64,000 bases of DNA from Streptomyces sp. A1277 (lineage in GTDB: Bacteria; Actinomycetota; Actinomycetes; Streptomycetales; Streptomycetaceae): positions 78,144 to 142,143 of the forward strand of contig NZ_SSBI01000013.1 of assembly GCF_004795015.1 (NCBI RefSeq), given 5' to 3'. The notes below the pieces were generated by a model that saw only the letters and a program-made list of their open reading frames with translations, made no database searches and was not told where the DNA came from. Both the position numbers and the translations under genes were made by a program. This document shows positions 8,484 through 17,821 of the stretch, one piece after another (within the stretch, counting starts at the first letter, position 1; every line of letters begins with the position of its first letter).

Positions 8484-9500
8484 CTACTCGCGGGCGAGCG
8501 AGGTCAGGCTCATGTCCTGGTAGCGGTCGCCCGCGACCTGGCCGGCGATCGGTTCGAGCAGGGCCAGTTCGTCGTCGGTCAGGATGAGCCGGGTCGCGGC
8601 CGTGTTCTCCAGGAGGCGATGGCTCCTGCGGGTGCCCGGGATCGGGACGACGGTGGTGCCGTGGACCCGGGCGCGCTGCTGGACCCAGGCGAGCGCGACC
8701 TGCCCCGCACTCGCCCCGTGCGCGGCGGCGATCTCGTGGACGGGCTCCAGGAGCGCCGCGTTGGTCTTCGCGTTCTCGCCGGTCATGCGGGGCTGCGAGG
8801 CGCGGAAGTCGCCCTGGGGCAGCTCCTTGCCCGCGTCCGCGAACGCCCCGGTGAGGAAGCCCCGGCCCAGCGGCGAGTACGGCACGACCGTGACGCCCAG
8901 CTCGGCGGCGGCCGCGACCGCGCTGCGCTCCACGTCCCGGCTGAACAGCGACCACTCGGACTGGAGGGCCGCGATCGGGTGCACCGCGTGCGCCTCGCGC
9001 AGCTCCGGCCCGGTCACCTCGCTGAGCCCGAGCTGCTTGACCTTGCCCTGCCGGACCAGCTCGGCCATCGCGCCGACGGACTCGGCGAACGGGACGGCCG
9101 GATCGCGGCGGTGCATGTAGTAGAGGTCGATCACCTCGGTGCCCAGCCGGCGCAGGCTGGCCTCGACGGCCTTGCGGATGTAGGCGGGGCCGTTGTTCAC
9201 GCCCCGGTAGTCCGGGTCCTCGTCGCGCCGTTCGATGCCGAACTTCGTGGCGAGGGTGATCTCGTCGCGGTGCGCCCCGACGAACGGCGCGAGGAAGGTC
9301 TCGTTGGCGCCGCTGCCGTAGGTGTCGGCGGTGTCGAAGAGGGTGACGCCGGCCGCGAGCGCCGTCTCCAGCGTCTCGCGGGCCGAAACCTCGTCGGTGT
9401 CGCCGTAGAACTCGCTGATGCCCATGCAGCCGAGGCCCTGGACGCCGACCTGCGGGCCGCCCCTGCCGAGCTCCACGGTGGCGATCTTGTTCTCAGTCAT
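8484..9500 (-). CDS. Aldo/keto reductase
   Basis: 338 residues forming a TIM barrel of the AKR superfamily. The catalytic tetrad is visible: Asp and Tyr in LFDTADTYG, Lys in LATKFG, His in DLYYMHRRD. The C-terminal NADPH-binding segment is VVPIPGTRRSHRLLEN. Such enzymes reduce aldehydes and ketones with NADPH. Its ATG overlaps the stop of the MerR gene (ATGA), so the regulator and reductase form a translationally coupled operon. Confidence 0.93.
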   Translation of the reverse strand: MTENKIATVELGRGGPQVGVQGLGCMGISEFYGDTDEVSARETLETALAAGVTLFDTADTYGSGANETFLAPFVGAHRDEITLATKFGIERRDEDPDYRGVNNGPAYIRKAVEASLRRLGTEVIDLYYMHRRDPAVPFAESVGAMAELVRQGKVKQLGLSEVTGPELREAHAVHPIAALQSEWSLFSRDVERSAVAAAAELGVTVVPYSPLGRGFLTGAFADAGKELPQGDFRASQPRMTGENAKTNAALLEPVHEIAAAHGASAGQVALAWVQQRARVHGTTVVPIPGTRRSHRLLENTAATRLILTDDELALLEPIAGQVAGDRYQDMSLTSLARE

Positions 9501-9952
9501 GAGGTACTGGGCCTTTCCGGCGCCCTGCGGGCGCCCGCATAGAAGTCGATCTTGTAGTCCAGCACGGCCAGGGTGTCCTGGAGCTCCGCGATCCGCGTCT
9601 TCACGTCGCGGCGGGTCGCCTCCAGCAGTTCCTGCCGTTCCTCGAAGGTGTGGTCGCCCTCGCGTATCAGCTCGGCGTACCGCACCATGTGCGCGACCGG
9701 CATCCCGGTCAGCCGCAGCTTCGTGACGAAGGCGAGCCAGTCCAGGTCCCGGTTGGTGAAGCGGCGCTGGCCGGTGTGCGACCGGTCCACGTGCGGCATG
9801 AGCCCGATCCGCTCGTACCAGCGCAGCGTGTGCGCGGTCAGACCGGTGAACGCCGCCACCTCGCTGATCGTGTACCGGTCCTGCCCGTCGGGGCGCGGAT
9901 GCGCCGCCGGGCCCGAGGCGCAGGCGTCGGTCCGTGTCGAAGTGGTCTCCAT
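9497..9952 (-). CDS. MerR family transcriptional regulator
   Basis: About 151 residues from ATG 9952 (METTSTR); ATG 9961 is also possible but only two bases from the GGAGG at 9963-9967. N-terminal winged helix YTISEVAAFTGLTAHTLRWY, then RRFTNRDLDWL, a dimerisation helix, and no C-terminal cysteine metal site. It is therefore likely a redox- or organic-compound-type MerR rather than a metal sensor. It lies directly upstream of, and overlaps, the aldo/keto reductase gene and probably controls it from the promoter dyad just upstream. Confidence 0.92.
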   Translation of the reverse strand: METTSTRTDACASGPAAHPRPDGQDRYTISEVAAFTGLTAHTLRWYERIGLMPHVDRSHTGQRRFTNRDLDWLAFVTKLRLTGMPVAHMVRYAELIREGDHTFEERQELLEATRRDVKTRIAELQDTLAVLDYKIDFYAGARRAPERPSTS

Positions 9953-9982
9953 CACCGTCATGCCCTCCACGCTAGAACGTTG

Positions 9983-9992
9983 GAGTGCACTC
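9983..9992 (-). promoter_or_regulatory. MerR-type promoter dyad
   Basis: GAGTGCACTC is a perfect 10-bp palindrome. On the minus strand it lies between a TTGCTT -35-like hexamer and TCTAGC, about 30 bases before the MerR start. MerR proteins bind a dyad placed in the -35/-10 spacer, so this is the likely operator of the MerR/reductase operon. Confidence 0.55.
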
Positions 9993-10047
9993 GAAGCAAG
10001 CATGACCGGGTGCGGGTTTCGACCGGAGGCGCCCAGAACCTAATCTC

Positions 10048-10869
10048 GTGATTATGAACAGCCTGGCGATGATCGAGAACTGGCCCGTCCCCACCGCGGC
10101 GGCGGCCGTCGTACGAGCGGACGGCACGGTCGCCGGTACGCACGGCCCGACCGCGCACCGCTTCCCCCTCGCCTCCGTCACCAAACCGCTCGCCGCCTAC
10201 GCGGCGCTGGTGGCGTACGAGGAAGGCGCCGTCGAGCTGGACGAACCGGCGGGCCCCGAGGGCTCGACCGTCCGCCACCTGCTCGCCCACACCAGCGGCC
10301 TCGCCTTCGACGAGCACCGCGTGATGGCCCCGCCCGGCAACCGCCGCCTCTACTCCAACGCGGGCTTCGAGGTCCTGGGCGCCCACATCGCCGAGGCCAC
10401 CGACATCCCGTTCCCGGAGTACGTCCGGCAGGCGGTCCTGGAACCCCTCGGGATGACCGCCACCACCCTGGACGGCTCCCCCGCCAAGGACGGCGTCTCC
10501 ACCGTGGACGACCTCGCCCGGTTCGCCGCCGAGGTGCAGGCCCCCCGCCTCCTGGACCCGCGCACCGTGCTCGCCGCGCAGACCGTCGTCCACCCCGGCC
10601 TGAAGGGCGTCCTTCCCGGCTACGGCCACCAGAACCCCAACGACTGGGGCCTCGGCTTCGAGATCCGCGACTCCAAGTCCCCGCACTGGACCGGCGCCTC
10701 CTCCTCCCCCGCGACCTTCGGCCACTTCGGGCAGTCCGGCACCTTCCTGTGGGTCGACCCGGTCGCGGGCGCGGCCTGCGTCGCCCTCACCGACCGGGCC
10801 TTCGGCCCGTGGGCGGCCGAGGTGTGGCCGGCGTTCACCGACGCGGTGCTGGCGGAACTGAAGGCGTAA
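10048..10869 (+). CDS. Class C beta-lactamase-fold serine hydrolase
   Basis: 273 residues without a signal peptide. SxxK motif is SVTK, YxN motif is YSN in LYSNAGFEVLG, and the third motif appears as HFGQSG. These fit the class C beta-lactamase/DD-peptidase/esterase fold; the cytosolic location argues for an esterase-like rather than a cell-wall role. The start is GTG 10048 or ATG 10054, six bases apart. A GNAT gene follows in the same direction 29 bp downstream. Confidence 0.88.
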   Translation: MIMNSLAMIENWPVPTAAAAVVRADGTVAGTHGPTAHRFPLASVTKPLAAYAALVAYEEGAVELDEPAGPEGSTVRHLLAHTSGLAFDEHRVMAPPGNRRLYSNAGFEVLGAHIAEATDIPFPEYVRQAVLEPLGMTATTLDGSPAKDGVSTVDDLARFAAEVQAPRLLDPRTVLAAQTVVHPGLKGVLPGYGHQNPNDWGLGFEIRDSKSPHWTGASSSPATFGHFGQSGTFLWVDPVAGAACVALTDRAFGPWAAEVWPAFTDAVLAELKA

Positions 10870-10898
10870 CCGACCGGGCGGCGCTACGCTCCCCGGCC

Positions 10899-11480
10899 AT
10901 GACCGACGACATAGTCCGCGCCACCGCGTCCGATGTCCCCGCCCTCGCCGGCGTACTGACCAGTGCGTACGCCGAGGACCCCGTCTGGTCGTGGCTGATG
11001 CCGACCGACCGGGACCGGCGGCTGCGGCTGCTGTTCACCGCGCACCTGGCCCAGCAGGTCCCGGCGGGCCGGGTGTGGACGGACCCGGCCCGCACGGTCG
11101 CGGCGATCTGGGCGGAGCCCGGCGCGTGGAAGCTACCGGCGAGCTACCTGCTGCGCAACGCGGGCACGCTGCTGCGGGCGGGCCGGACCCAACTGCCGCG
11201 TACGGGCATGCGGCTGCTCGCGCTGGAGCACCGCCACCCGGCCCGGCCCGCGCACTGGTACGTGGAGTACATCGGCACCCACGCCGACGCGCGCGGCACC
11301 GGGCGCGGGTCGCGGGTGCTGGCGGGGCTGCTGGCGCGGGCGGACGCGGACGGGCGGCCGGTGTTCCTGGAGTCGAGCAACAGCCGCAACCTGACGTTCT
11401 ACCGGCGGCACGGCTTCGAGGTGCACGAGGAGATGACGTTCCGGGCGGGGCCGCCGATGTGGTCGATGTGGCGGCGGTAG
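10899..11480 (+). CDS. GNAT family N-acetyltransferase
   Basis: 193 residues. The acetyl-CoA binding motif A is YVEYIGTHADARGTGRGSR, and motif B includes FLESSNSRNLTFYRRHGFEV. The fold transfers an acetyl group from acetyl-CoA to an amine; the acceptor is not predictable. Start ATG 10899 gives MTDDIVRATASDVPAL, a typical GNAT N-terminus. Confidence 0.9.
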   Translation: MTDDIVRATASDVPALAGVLTSAYAEDPVWSWLMPTDRDRRLRLLFTAHLAQQVPAGRVWTDPARTVAAIWAEPGAWKLPASYLLRNAGTLLRAGRTQLPRTGMRLLALEHRHPARPAHWYVEYIGTHADARGTGRGSRVLAGLLARADADGRPVFLESSNSRNLTFYRRHGFEVHEEMTFRAGPPMWSMWRR

Positions 11481-11492
11481 GCCGGCGCCGCG

Positions 11493-12149
11493 TCAGGCGG
11501 GCAGCTCCCAGACCAGCACCTCGGCCCTCCCCGCCGCGACCAGTTCGAGCCCCGTCTCGCCGGTGATCCGGGCCGCGTCGCCCGCCGCCAGTTCCGCGCC
11601 GCCGATGCGGACCTCCCCGCGCACGACGTGGACGTACACGCGCGGAGCGTCCGGCACGGCCGCGCGCCCGCCCGCCGTGAGCCGCCGCACGTGGAGCATG
11701 GCCCCGGCCTCGGGGAGGGCGTACGGGGTGGAGTCGGCGATGCCGGGAACGGTCGTGTACGAGGGCTCGCCGCCGGGTTCCAGGGGCGCGAGCCACATCT
11801 GAAGGAACGTCAGCGGGCTGCCGCCGTCGTTGCGTTCGACGTGGCGGACGCCGGAGGCGGCGCTGAGGTGCTGGACGTCCCCGGCGCGGACCACCGTGGC
11901 GTGACCGGCGGTGTCGCGGTGGGTCAGCTCGCCCTCGACGACCCAGGTGACGATCTCGGTGTGGCTGTGCGGGTGCTCCTCGAAGCCCGCGCCGGGGGCG
12001 AGGCGTTCCTCGTTGCAGGCGAGGATCGGGCCGAAGCGGAGGTTGTCGGGGTCGTAGAAGGTGCCGAAGGAGAAGGAGTGCCGGGAGGAGATGCCGGCCG
12101 CCTCGTCCCCGCCCTGGAACCGGTCGCCCGCTCGGTGTACGGATATCAC
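11493..12149 (-). CDS. Pirin family bicupin protein
   Basis: 218 residues from GTG 12149. The N-terminal cupin has the pirin metal-ligand pattern HPHSHTEIVTW with a later Glu in VVEGELTHRD. A second cupin-like domain follows (about 120-218). Pirin-like proteins are non-haem iron dioxygenases or quercetinase-type enzymes, or redox-sensing co-regulators. It is divergent from fasR across a 154-bp gap; no functional tie to fatty-acid synthesis is evident. Confidence 0.88.
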   Translation of the reverse strand: MISVHRAGDRFQGGDEAAGISSRHSFSFGTFYDPDNLRFGPILACNEERLAPGAGFEEHPHSHTEIVTWVVEGELTHRDTAGHATVVRAGDVQHLSAASGVRHVERNDGGSPLTFLQMWLAPLEPGGEPSYTTVPGIADSTPYALPEAGAMLHVRRLTAGGRAAVPDAPRVYVHVVRGEVRIGGAELAAGDAARITGETGLELVAAGRAEVLVWELPA

Positions 12150-12303
12150 CCGTCCACGGTAGCCCCGCCGGGGGCGAGCGAGTGTCCTATGGATTTGCGA
12201 CTTCAACAACGTGATCTTGCACGGCCCCCCCGGCCCTGGACCGGGCGGCTCGACCCGCCGCCGGCCCCGGCCCTCCGTGCCCCCGTCCGGATAAGGCAGT
12301 CTT

Positions 12304-13509
12304 GTGTCCGTGCCCCGACCCGATCCTGAGCAGCCCGCTGCGAACGCCGCCCATCTCCGTGCCGCGACCCTGAAGCGGCTGGAGCAGTCCTCCGGCCGGC
12401 TGGCCGCGAACGCGATCGCCCGCATGGACGAGTCGCTGCCGTGGTACCGGGCGATGCCCCCGGAGAACCGGTCCTGGATCGGCCTGGTCGCCCAGGCCGG
12501 TATCGCCGCGTTCACCGAGTGGTTCCGGCACCCGGAGACCCCGCAGGCGATCTCGACGGACGTCTTCGGGACGGCCCCGCGCGAGCTGACCCGGGCGATC
12601 ACGCTGCGGCAGACCGTCGAGATGGTGCGCACCACGATCGAGGTCATGGAGGCGGCGATCGACGAGGTCGCCGCGCCCGGCGACGAATCGGTGCTGCGCG
12701 AGGCGCTGCTCGTCTACGCCCGGGAGATCGCGTTCGCGACCGCCCAGGTGTACGCGCAGGCCGCCGAGGCCCGGGGCGCCTGGGACGCGCGGCTGGAATC
12801 ACTCGTGGTGAACGCGGTGCTCTCCGGGGAGGCCGACGAGGGCGCGGTGTCCCGGGCCGCCGCGCTCGGCTGGAACTCGCCGGAGCACGTGTGCGTGCTG
12901 CTCGGCACGGCCCCGGACGGGGACAGCGAGCTGACCGTGGAGGCGATCCGGCGGGCCGCCCGGCACGCCAAGCTCCAGGTGCTGACGGGGGTGCTCGGCC
13001 ACCGCCTGGTCGTCATCGCGGGCGGCAGCGACAACCCGCTCCAGGTCGCGAAGGCCCTGATCGGACCGTATGCGGCGGGCCCCGTGGTGGCCGGGCCCGT
13101 GGTGGCCGACCTGCTGGCGGCGACCCGGTCCGCGCAGGCGGCGGCGGCCGGGCTGAAGGCGTGCGGTGCCTGGCAGGACGCGCCGAGACCGGTACTCGCG
13201 GACGATCTCCTGCCGGAGCGCGCGATGGCGGGCGACCCGGCCGCGCGCGAGCAGCTGGTGGAGGAGATCTACAGACCGCTCGAAGAAGCGGGCTCCGCGC
13301 TCCTGGAGACGCTGAGTGTGTATCTGGAGCAGGCGAGCAGCCTCGAAGGCGCGGCCCGGATGCTGTTCGTGCATCCCAACACCGTGCGCTACCGGCTCCG
13401 ACGTGTGACAGACGTCACCGGCTGGTCGCCTTCCGATGTCCGCTCGGCGTTCACTCTGCGAATCGCCCTGATCCTGGGGCGTCTGGCCGACCGGGATGTG
13501 CAGTCCTAG
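12304..13509 (+). CDS. fasR: FasR, PucR-type activator of fatty-acid synthesis
   Basis: 401 residues with a central GGDEF-like domain and a C-terminal PucR helix-turn-helix (LEGAARMLFVHPNTVRYRL). It sits immediately upstream of fabD-fabH-acpP-fabF. In Streptomyces coelicolor the gene in this position encodes FasR, which binds the fabD promoter and activates the operon; the identification rests on position and architecture. The 89-bp gap to fabD contains TTGTCGGACATCAACAA, which may be part of the binding region. GTG start 12304; GTG 12310 is an alternative. Confidence 0.92.
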   Translation: MSVPRPDPEQPAANAAHLRAATLKRLEQSSGRLAANAIARMDESLPWYRAMPPENRSWIGLVAQAGIAAFTEWFRHPETPQAISTDVFGTAPRELTRAITLRQTVEMVRTTIEVMEAAIDEVAAPGDESVLREALLVYAREIAFATAQVYAQAAEARGAWDARLESLVVNAVLSGEADEGAVSRAAALGWNSPEHVCVLLGTAPDGDSELTVEAIRRAARHAKLQVLTGVLGHRLVVIAGGSDNPLQVAKALIGPYAAGPVVAGPVVADLLAATRSAQAAAAGLKACGAWQDAPRPVLADDLLPERAMAGDPAAREQLVEEIYRPLEEAGSALLETLSVYLEQASSLEGAARMLFVHPNTVRYRLRRVTDVTGWSPSDVRSAFTLRIALILGRLADRDVQS

Positions 13510-13598
13510 ACTTTTGTCGGACATCAACAATTCCCCCTACGGTTCTTCGTCCCTGTCCCCACGGGTGTTCCGGACCGTTCACAAGAGAGAGTGTGAGG

Positions 13599-14513
13599 GT
13601 GCTCGTACTCGTCGCTCCCGGCCAAGGCGCTCAGACGCCCGGCTTCCTGACTCCCTGGCTCGACCTCCCCGGTGCCACCGACCGCATCGCGGCCTGGTCC
13701 GACGCCATCGGGCTCGACCTTGCCCACTACGGCACCAAGGCCGACGCGGAGGAGATCCGCGACACCGCGGTGGCCCAGCCGCTGCTGGTCGCCGCCGGTC
13801 TGCTCTCGGCCGCCGCGCTCGACGCGTCGCCGGGTGCCGTCGCGGGTCACAGCGTCGGTGAGATCACCGCGGCCGCTCTCGCCGGGGTCATCGGCGACGA
13901 GGCCGCGCTCCGCTTCGTACGCACCCGTGGGCTCGGCATGGCCGAGGCCGCGGCGGTCACCGAGACCGGGATGGCCGCGCTGCTCGGCGGCGACCCCGAG
14001 GTCACCGTTCCGCACCTGGAGAAGCTCGGGCTGACCCCGGCGAACGTGAACGGGGGCGGCCAGATCGTCGCCGCCGGCACCGCCGAGCAGATCGCCGCGC
14101 TCGCCGAGGACAAGCCGGAGGGTGTGCGCCGCGTGGTGCCCCTGAAGGTGGCCGGCGCCTTCCACACGCACCACATGGCCCCCGCCGTCGAGCGGCTGCG
14201 CGCCGCCGCCGGGGACCTGGACGTGTCCGACCCGACCGTGACGTACGTCTCGAACGCCGACGGCAAGACCGTCGCGACCGGCCACGAGGTCATCACCCGG
14301 CTCGTCGGCCAGGTCGCCAACCCGGTGCGCTGGGACCTGTGCATGGAGACGTTCAAGGAGCTCGGCGTCACCGCGCTCATCGAGGCATGCCCCGGCGGCA
14401 CGCTCACCGGTCTGGCCAAGCGGGCGCTGCCCGGGGTCCAGACCCTCGCGCTCAAGACCCCCGACGACCTCGACGCGGCCCGCGCGCTCATCGCTGAGCA
14501 CGCAGGCGCCTAA
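13599..14513 (+). CDS. fabD: Malonyl-CoA:ACP transacylase FabD
   Basis: 304 residues. N-terminal LVLVAPGQGAQTPGFL, nucleophile Ser85 in the GHSVGE elbow, and catalytic His in GAFHTHHM. FabD moves malonyl from CoA to ACP, supplying the extender unit to FabH and FabF. I chose GTG 13599 because GAGAGAG lies seven bases upstream; GTG 13593 in the same frame is too close to it. First gene of the four-gene fab operon; 13 bp separate it from fabH. Confidence 0.97.
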   Translation: MLVLVAPGQGAQTPGFLTPWLDLPGATDRIAAWSDAIGLDLAHYGTKADAEEIRDTAVAQPLLVAAGLLSAAALDASPGAVAGHSVGEITAAALAGVIGDEAALRFVRTRGLGMAEAAAVTETGMAALLGGDPEVTVPHLEKLGLTPANVNGGGQIVAAGTAEQIAALAEDKPEGVRRVVPLKVAGAFHTHHMAPAVERLRAAAGDLDVSDPTVTYVSNADGKTVATGHEVITRLVGQVANPVRWDLCMETFKELGVTALIEACPGGTLTGLAKRALPGVQTLALKTPDDLDAARALIAEHAGA

Positions 14514-14526
14514 GGAGCCCGAGAGC

Positions 14527-15528
14527 ATGGCGAAGATCAAGCCCAGCCAGGGCGCCCCGTACGCGCGGATCATGGGCGTCGGCGGCTACCGCCCGACCCG
14601 GGTCGTGCCCAACGAGGTGATCCTGGAGACGATCGACTCGTCCGACGAGTGGATCCGCTCCCGCTCCGGCATCGCGACCCGCCACTGGGCCTCCGACGAG
14701 GAGACCGTGGCCGCGATGTCCGTCGAGGCGGCCGGCAAGGCCATCGCGGACGCCGGGATCACCCCGGAGCAGATCGGCGGGGTCATCGTCTCCACCGTCT
14801 CGCACTTCAAGCAGACCCCGGCCATCGCGACCGAGATCGCCCACAAGGTCGGCGCCGGCAAGCCCGCCGCGTTCGACATCTCGGCCGGCTGCGCGGGCTT
14901 CGGCTACGGACTGACCCTCGCCAAGGGCATGATCGTCGAGGGCTCGGCAGAGTACGTACTCGTCATCGGTGTGGAGCGGCTGAGCGACCTCACCGACCTG
15001 ACGGACCGGGCGACGGCGTTCCTGTTCGGCGACGGGGCCGGCGCGGTCATCGTCGGCCCGTCCCAGGTGCCCGCCATAGGCCCGACCGTCTGGGGCTCCG
15101 AGGGCGACAAGTCCGAGACGATCAAGCAGACCGTGGCGTGGGACACCTTCCACACCGACCGTCCGGAGAAGTTCCCGGCCATCACGCAGGAGGGCCAGGC
15201 GGTCTTCCGCTGGGCCGTCTTCGAGATGGCGAAGGTCGCCCAGCAGGCGCTGGACGCGGCCGGGATCGCCCCGGAAGACCTGGACGTCTTCATTCCGCAC
15301 CAGGCCAACATGCGGATCATCGACTCGATGGTGAAGACCCTGAAGCTGCCGGAGAGCGTCATGGTCGCCCGTGACGTGGAGACCACCGGCAACACCTCCG
15401 CCGCCTCGATTCCGCTCGCGATGGAGCGGCTCCTGGCGACCGGTCAGGCCAAGAGCGGCGACACCGCGCTCGTCATCGGCTTCGGGGCGGGTCTCGTCTA
15501 CGCCGCGACGGTCGTTACTCTCCCCTAG
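14527..15528 (+). CDS. fabH: Beta-ketoacyl-ACP synthase III FabH
   Basis: 333 residues. The Cys-His-Asn triad is visible at Cys122 (SAGCAGFGYG), His258 (IPHQANMRI) and Asn289 (TTGNTSAAS). FabH condenses a short acyl-CoA, branched in Streptomyces, with malonyl-ACP to start fatty acids. GGAG lies just before ATG 14527. Middle of the fab operon. Confidence 0.97.
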   Translation: MAKIKPSQGAPYARIMGVGGYRPTRVVPNEVILETIDSSDEWIRSRSGIATRHWASDEETVAAMSVEAAGKAIADAGITPEQIGGVIVSTVSHFKQTPAIATEIAHKVGAGKPAAFDISAGCAGFGYGLTLAKGMIVEGSAEYVLVIGVERLSDLTDLTDRATAFLFGDGAGAVIVGPSQVPAIGPTVWGSEGDKSETIKQTVAWDTFHTDRPEKFPAITQEGQAVFRWAVFEMAKVAQQALDAAGIAPEDLDVFIPHQANMRIIDSMVKTLKLPESVMVARDVETTGNTSAASIPLAMERLLATGQAKSGDTALVIGFGAGLVYAATVVTLP

Positions 15529-15591
15529 GCACACCGGGTCTTTTCGCCCGGACGCCCTAACCCAGCAGATAAACACCGAAGGAGTGCCGAC

Positions 15592-15840
15592 ATGGCCGCC
15601 ACGCAGGAAGAGATCGTCGAAGGTCTCGCCGAGATCGTCAACGAGATCGCCGGTATTCCGACCGAGGACGTCCAGCTGGACAAGTCCTTCACGGACGACC
15701 TGGACGTCGACTCGCTGTCCATGGTCGAGGTCGTCGTCGCCGCCGAGGAGCGCTTCGACGTGAAGATCCCCGACGAGGACGTCAAGAACCTCAAGACCGT
15801 CGGCGACGCCGCGGACTACATCCTCAAGCACCAGGACTGA
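15592..15840 (+). CDS. acpP: Fatty-acid acyl carrier protein AcpP
   Basis: 82 residues, acidic, with the phosphopantetheine attachment Ser41 in DDLDVDSLSMVE. It carries growing acyl chains on a 4'-phosphopantetheine arm. AAGGAG lies before ATG 15592. It lies between fabH and fabF, so it is the primary-metabolism ACP, distinct from the specialised ACP at 35443-35724. Confidence 0.98.
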   Translation: MAATQEEIVEGLAEIVNEIAGIPTEDVQLDKSFTDDLDVDSLSMVEVVVAAEERFDVKIPDEDVKNLKTVGDAADYILKHQD

Positions 15841-15917
15841 TCCAGCCGGTTCGTGTGTCGCCACCCGGCGGTGGCGCCGCTGATTCACGACCCCCTACAC
15901 GTGGAGAAGATTTTCCA

Positions 15918-17180
15918 GTGAACTCGACCAATCGCACCGTGGTCGTCACCGGTATCGGCGCAACCACTCCGCTGGGTGGCGATTCCGCATCGACCTGGGA
16001 AGGTCTGATGGCCGGGCGTTCCGGCGTCAAGCCTCTTGAGGGCGAACGTTTCGCCGAACTGCCTGTTCGGATCGCGGCCCTGGCGGCCGTCGATCCCGCT
16101 GACGTCCTGCCCCGTCCGCTCGCCCGCCGTCTGGACCGCTCGGCGCAGTTCGCGCTGATCGCGGCCCGCGAGGCGTGGGCGGACGCGGGTTTCACCGGCA
16201 AGGCCGGTGAGGACGAGAAGATCCAGCCCGAGCGTCTCGGCTCGGTCATCGCCTCCGGCATCGGCGGCGTGATCACCCTGCTCGACCAGTACGACGTGCT
16301 GAAGGAGAAGGGCGTACGCCGTGTCTCCCCGCACACCGTGCCCATGCTCATGCCCAACGGCCCGGCGGCGAACGTGGGTATCGAGGTGAACGCCCAGGCG
16401 GGCGTGCACACCCCGGTGTCCGCCTGTGCGTCCGGGGCCGAGGCGATCGGCTACGCCGTCGAGATGATCCGCACCGGCCGTGCCGATGTGGTCCTCGCCG
16501 GTGGCACCGAGGCGGCGATCCACCCGCTGCCGATCGCCGCGTTCGCCAACATGATGGCGATGTCCAAGAACAACGACGAGCCTCAGAAGGCGTCCCGCCC
16601 GTACGACGTGGCCCGCGACGGCTTCGTCCTCGGTGAGGGTGCCGGCGTCGTCGTCCTGGAGTCCGCGGAGCACGCGGCGAAGCGCGGCGCCCGGGTCTAC
16701 TGCGAGGTGCTGGGCCAGGGGCTTTCCGCCGACGCCCACCACATCGCGCAGCCCGAGCCGACGGGTCGCGGTATCGCCGCGGCGATGCAGAACCTGCTGG
16801 ACCAGACGGACCTGAAGCCGTCGGAGATCGCCCACCTGAACGCCCACGCGACATCCACGCCGCAGGGTGACATCGCGGAGGTCAAGGCCCTGCGGAAGGT
16901 CCTCGGTGAGGACCTGGACCACGTGGCCATCTCCGCGACGAAGTCGATGACCGGTCACCTGCTCGGTGGCGCGGGCGGCATCGAGACCGTGGCGACGGTC
17001 CTGGCGCTGCACCACCGGATGGCTCCGCCGACGATCAACGTCGACAACCTGGACGAGTCGGTCGACGCGGACATCGTCCGCGGCGAGCCGAGGGCACTCC
17101 CGGAGGGCCCGATCGCGGCGATCAACAACTCGTTCGGGTTCGGTGGGCACAACGTGGTGCTGGCGTTCCGTAGCGTGTGA
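15918..17180 (+). CDS. fabF: Beta-ketoacyl-ACP synthase II FabF
   Basis: 420 residues from GTG 15918. Catalytic Cys near residue 170 in VSACASGAEA, the two His in LNAHATSTPQGD and TKSMTGHLLGGAGG, and the closing NNSFGFGGHN loop are all present. It elongates acyl-ACP with malonyl-ACP. Last gene of the fab operon; two strong hairpins follow at 17202 and 17245. Confidence 0.97.
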   Translation: MNSTNRTVVVTGIGATTPLGGDSASTWEGLMAGRSGVKPLEGERFAELPVRIAALAAVDPADVLPRPLARRLDRSAQFALIAAREAWADAGFTGKAGEDEKIQPERLGSVIASGIGGVITLLDQYDVLKEKGVRRVSPHTVPMLMPNGPAANVGIEVNAQAGVHTPVSACASGAEAIGYAVEMIRTGRADVVLAGGTEAAIHPLPIAAFANMMAMSKNNDEPQKASRPYDVARDGFVLGEGAGVVVLESAEHAAKRGARVYCEVLGQGLSADAHHIAQPEPTGRGIAAAMQNLLDQTDLKPSEIAHLNAHATSTPQGDIAEVKALRKVLGEDLDHVAISATKSMTGHLLGGAGGIETVATVLALHHRMAPPTINVDNLDESVDADIVRGEPRALPEGPIAAINNSFGFGGHNVVLAFRSV

Positions 17181-17201
17181 CGTTTCTGCGGCTGTACGTG
17201 T

Positions 17202-17233
17202 GAAGCCCGTGCCCCCGTGGGGGTGCGGGCTTC
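17202..17233 (+). terminator. Intrinsic terminator after fabF
   Basis: GAAGCCCGTGCCCC pairs with GGGGGTGCGGGCTTC to give a long GC-rich stem with a very short loop, 22 bp after the fabF stop, followed by a T-containing stretch. Its symmetry lets it serve the convergent DUF3145 gene too. Confidence 0.75.
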
Positions 17234-17244
17234 GTCGTTGTGTT

Positions 17245-17267
17245 GGGGGCTCCGCCCCGAAGCCCCC
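17245..17267. terminator. Second hairpin between convergent genes
   Basis: GGGGGCT and AGCCCCC form a perfect 7-bp stem around a 9-base loop. It lies between fabF and the convergent DUF3145 gene and is followed by the CTCAATCGCCGGAGGGGCT motif that recurs in Streptomyces intergenic DNA. Confidence 0.5.
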
Positions 17268-17326
17268 GCTCCTCAATCGCCGGAGGGGCTTGATTGCCCC
17301 GCCGAGGGGCTTGATGGCCCCGGCGG

Positions 17327-17821
17327 TCACACCACCTGGTGGAGCCAGCGGACGGGCGCGCCCTCGCCCGCGTGGCGGAAGGACTCCAGTTCGTCGTCCC
17401 ACGGCTTGCCGAGGAGTTTGGCGATCTCCGACTCCAGGTCGGTTTCGCCGCCCAGCGAGCGGGCCAGCGCCGCCCGGAGACGGTCCTCGGGGACCAGGAT
17501 GTCGCCGTGCATGCCGGTGACGGCGTGGAAGATGCCCAGCGTGGGCGTCGAGCTGTAACGCTCGCCCTCCGCCGTGGGCGACGGTTCCGCCGTCACCTCG
17601 AAGCGCAGGAGGTCCCAGCCGCGCAGGGCGGAGGCCAGCTCGGACGCCGTGCCGGGGCGGGCCTGCCAGGAGAATTCGGAGCGCCAGGTGCCCGGCGCGG
17701 CCGGCTGTCTGATCCAGTCCAGCTGCACGCGCCCACCGAGGACACCCGCCACCGCCCACTCGACGTGTGGGCAGAGCGCGCGCGGTGCGGAGTGAACGTA
17801 CAGGACTCCACGTGTCGTCAC
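17327..17821 (-). CDS. DUF3145 family protein
   Basis: 164 residues, cytosolic. The sequence matches the actinobacterial DUF3145 family as I recall it (MTTRGVLYVHSAPRALCPHVEW at the start, KPWDDELESFRHAGEG near the end). Function unknown. Its placement convergent with fabF is conserved in Streptomyces, which hints at but does not prove a link with fatty-acid synthesis. Confidence 0.88.
   Translation of the reverse strand: MTTRGVLYVHSAPRALCPHVEWAVAGVLGGRVQLDWIRQPAAPGTWRSEFSWQARPGTASELASALRGWDLLRFEVTAEPSPTAEGERYSSTPTLGIFHAVTGMHGDILVPEDRLRAALARSLGGETDLESEIAKLLGKPWDDELESFRHAGEGAPVRWLHQVV

Noticed and set aside
12441..14513. 690-codon open frame on the plus strand
   Set aside because: Only its end is FabD; the first two-thirds are an out-of-phase reading of fasR. 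The GTG at 13599 is the real start.
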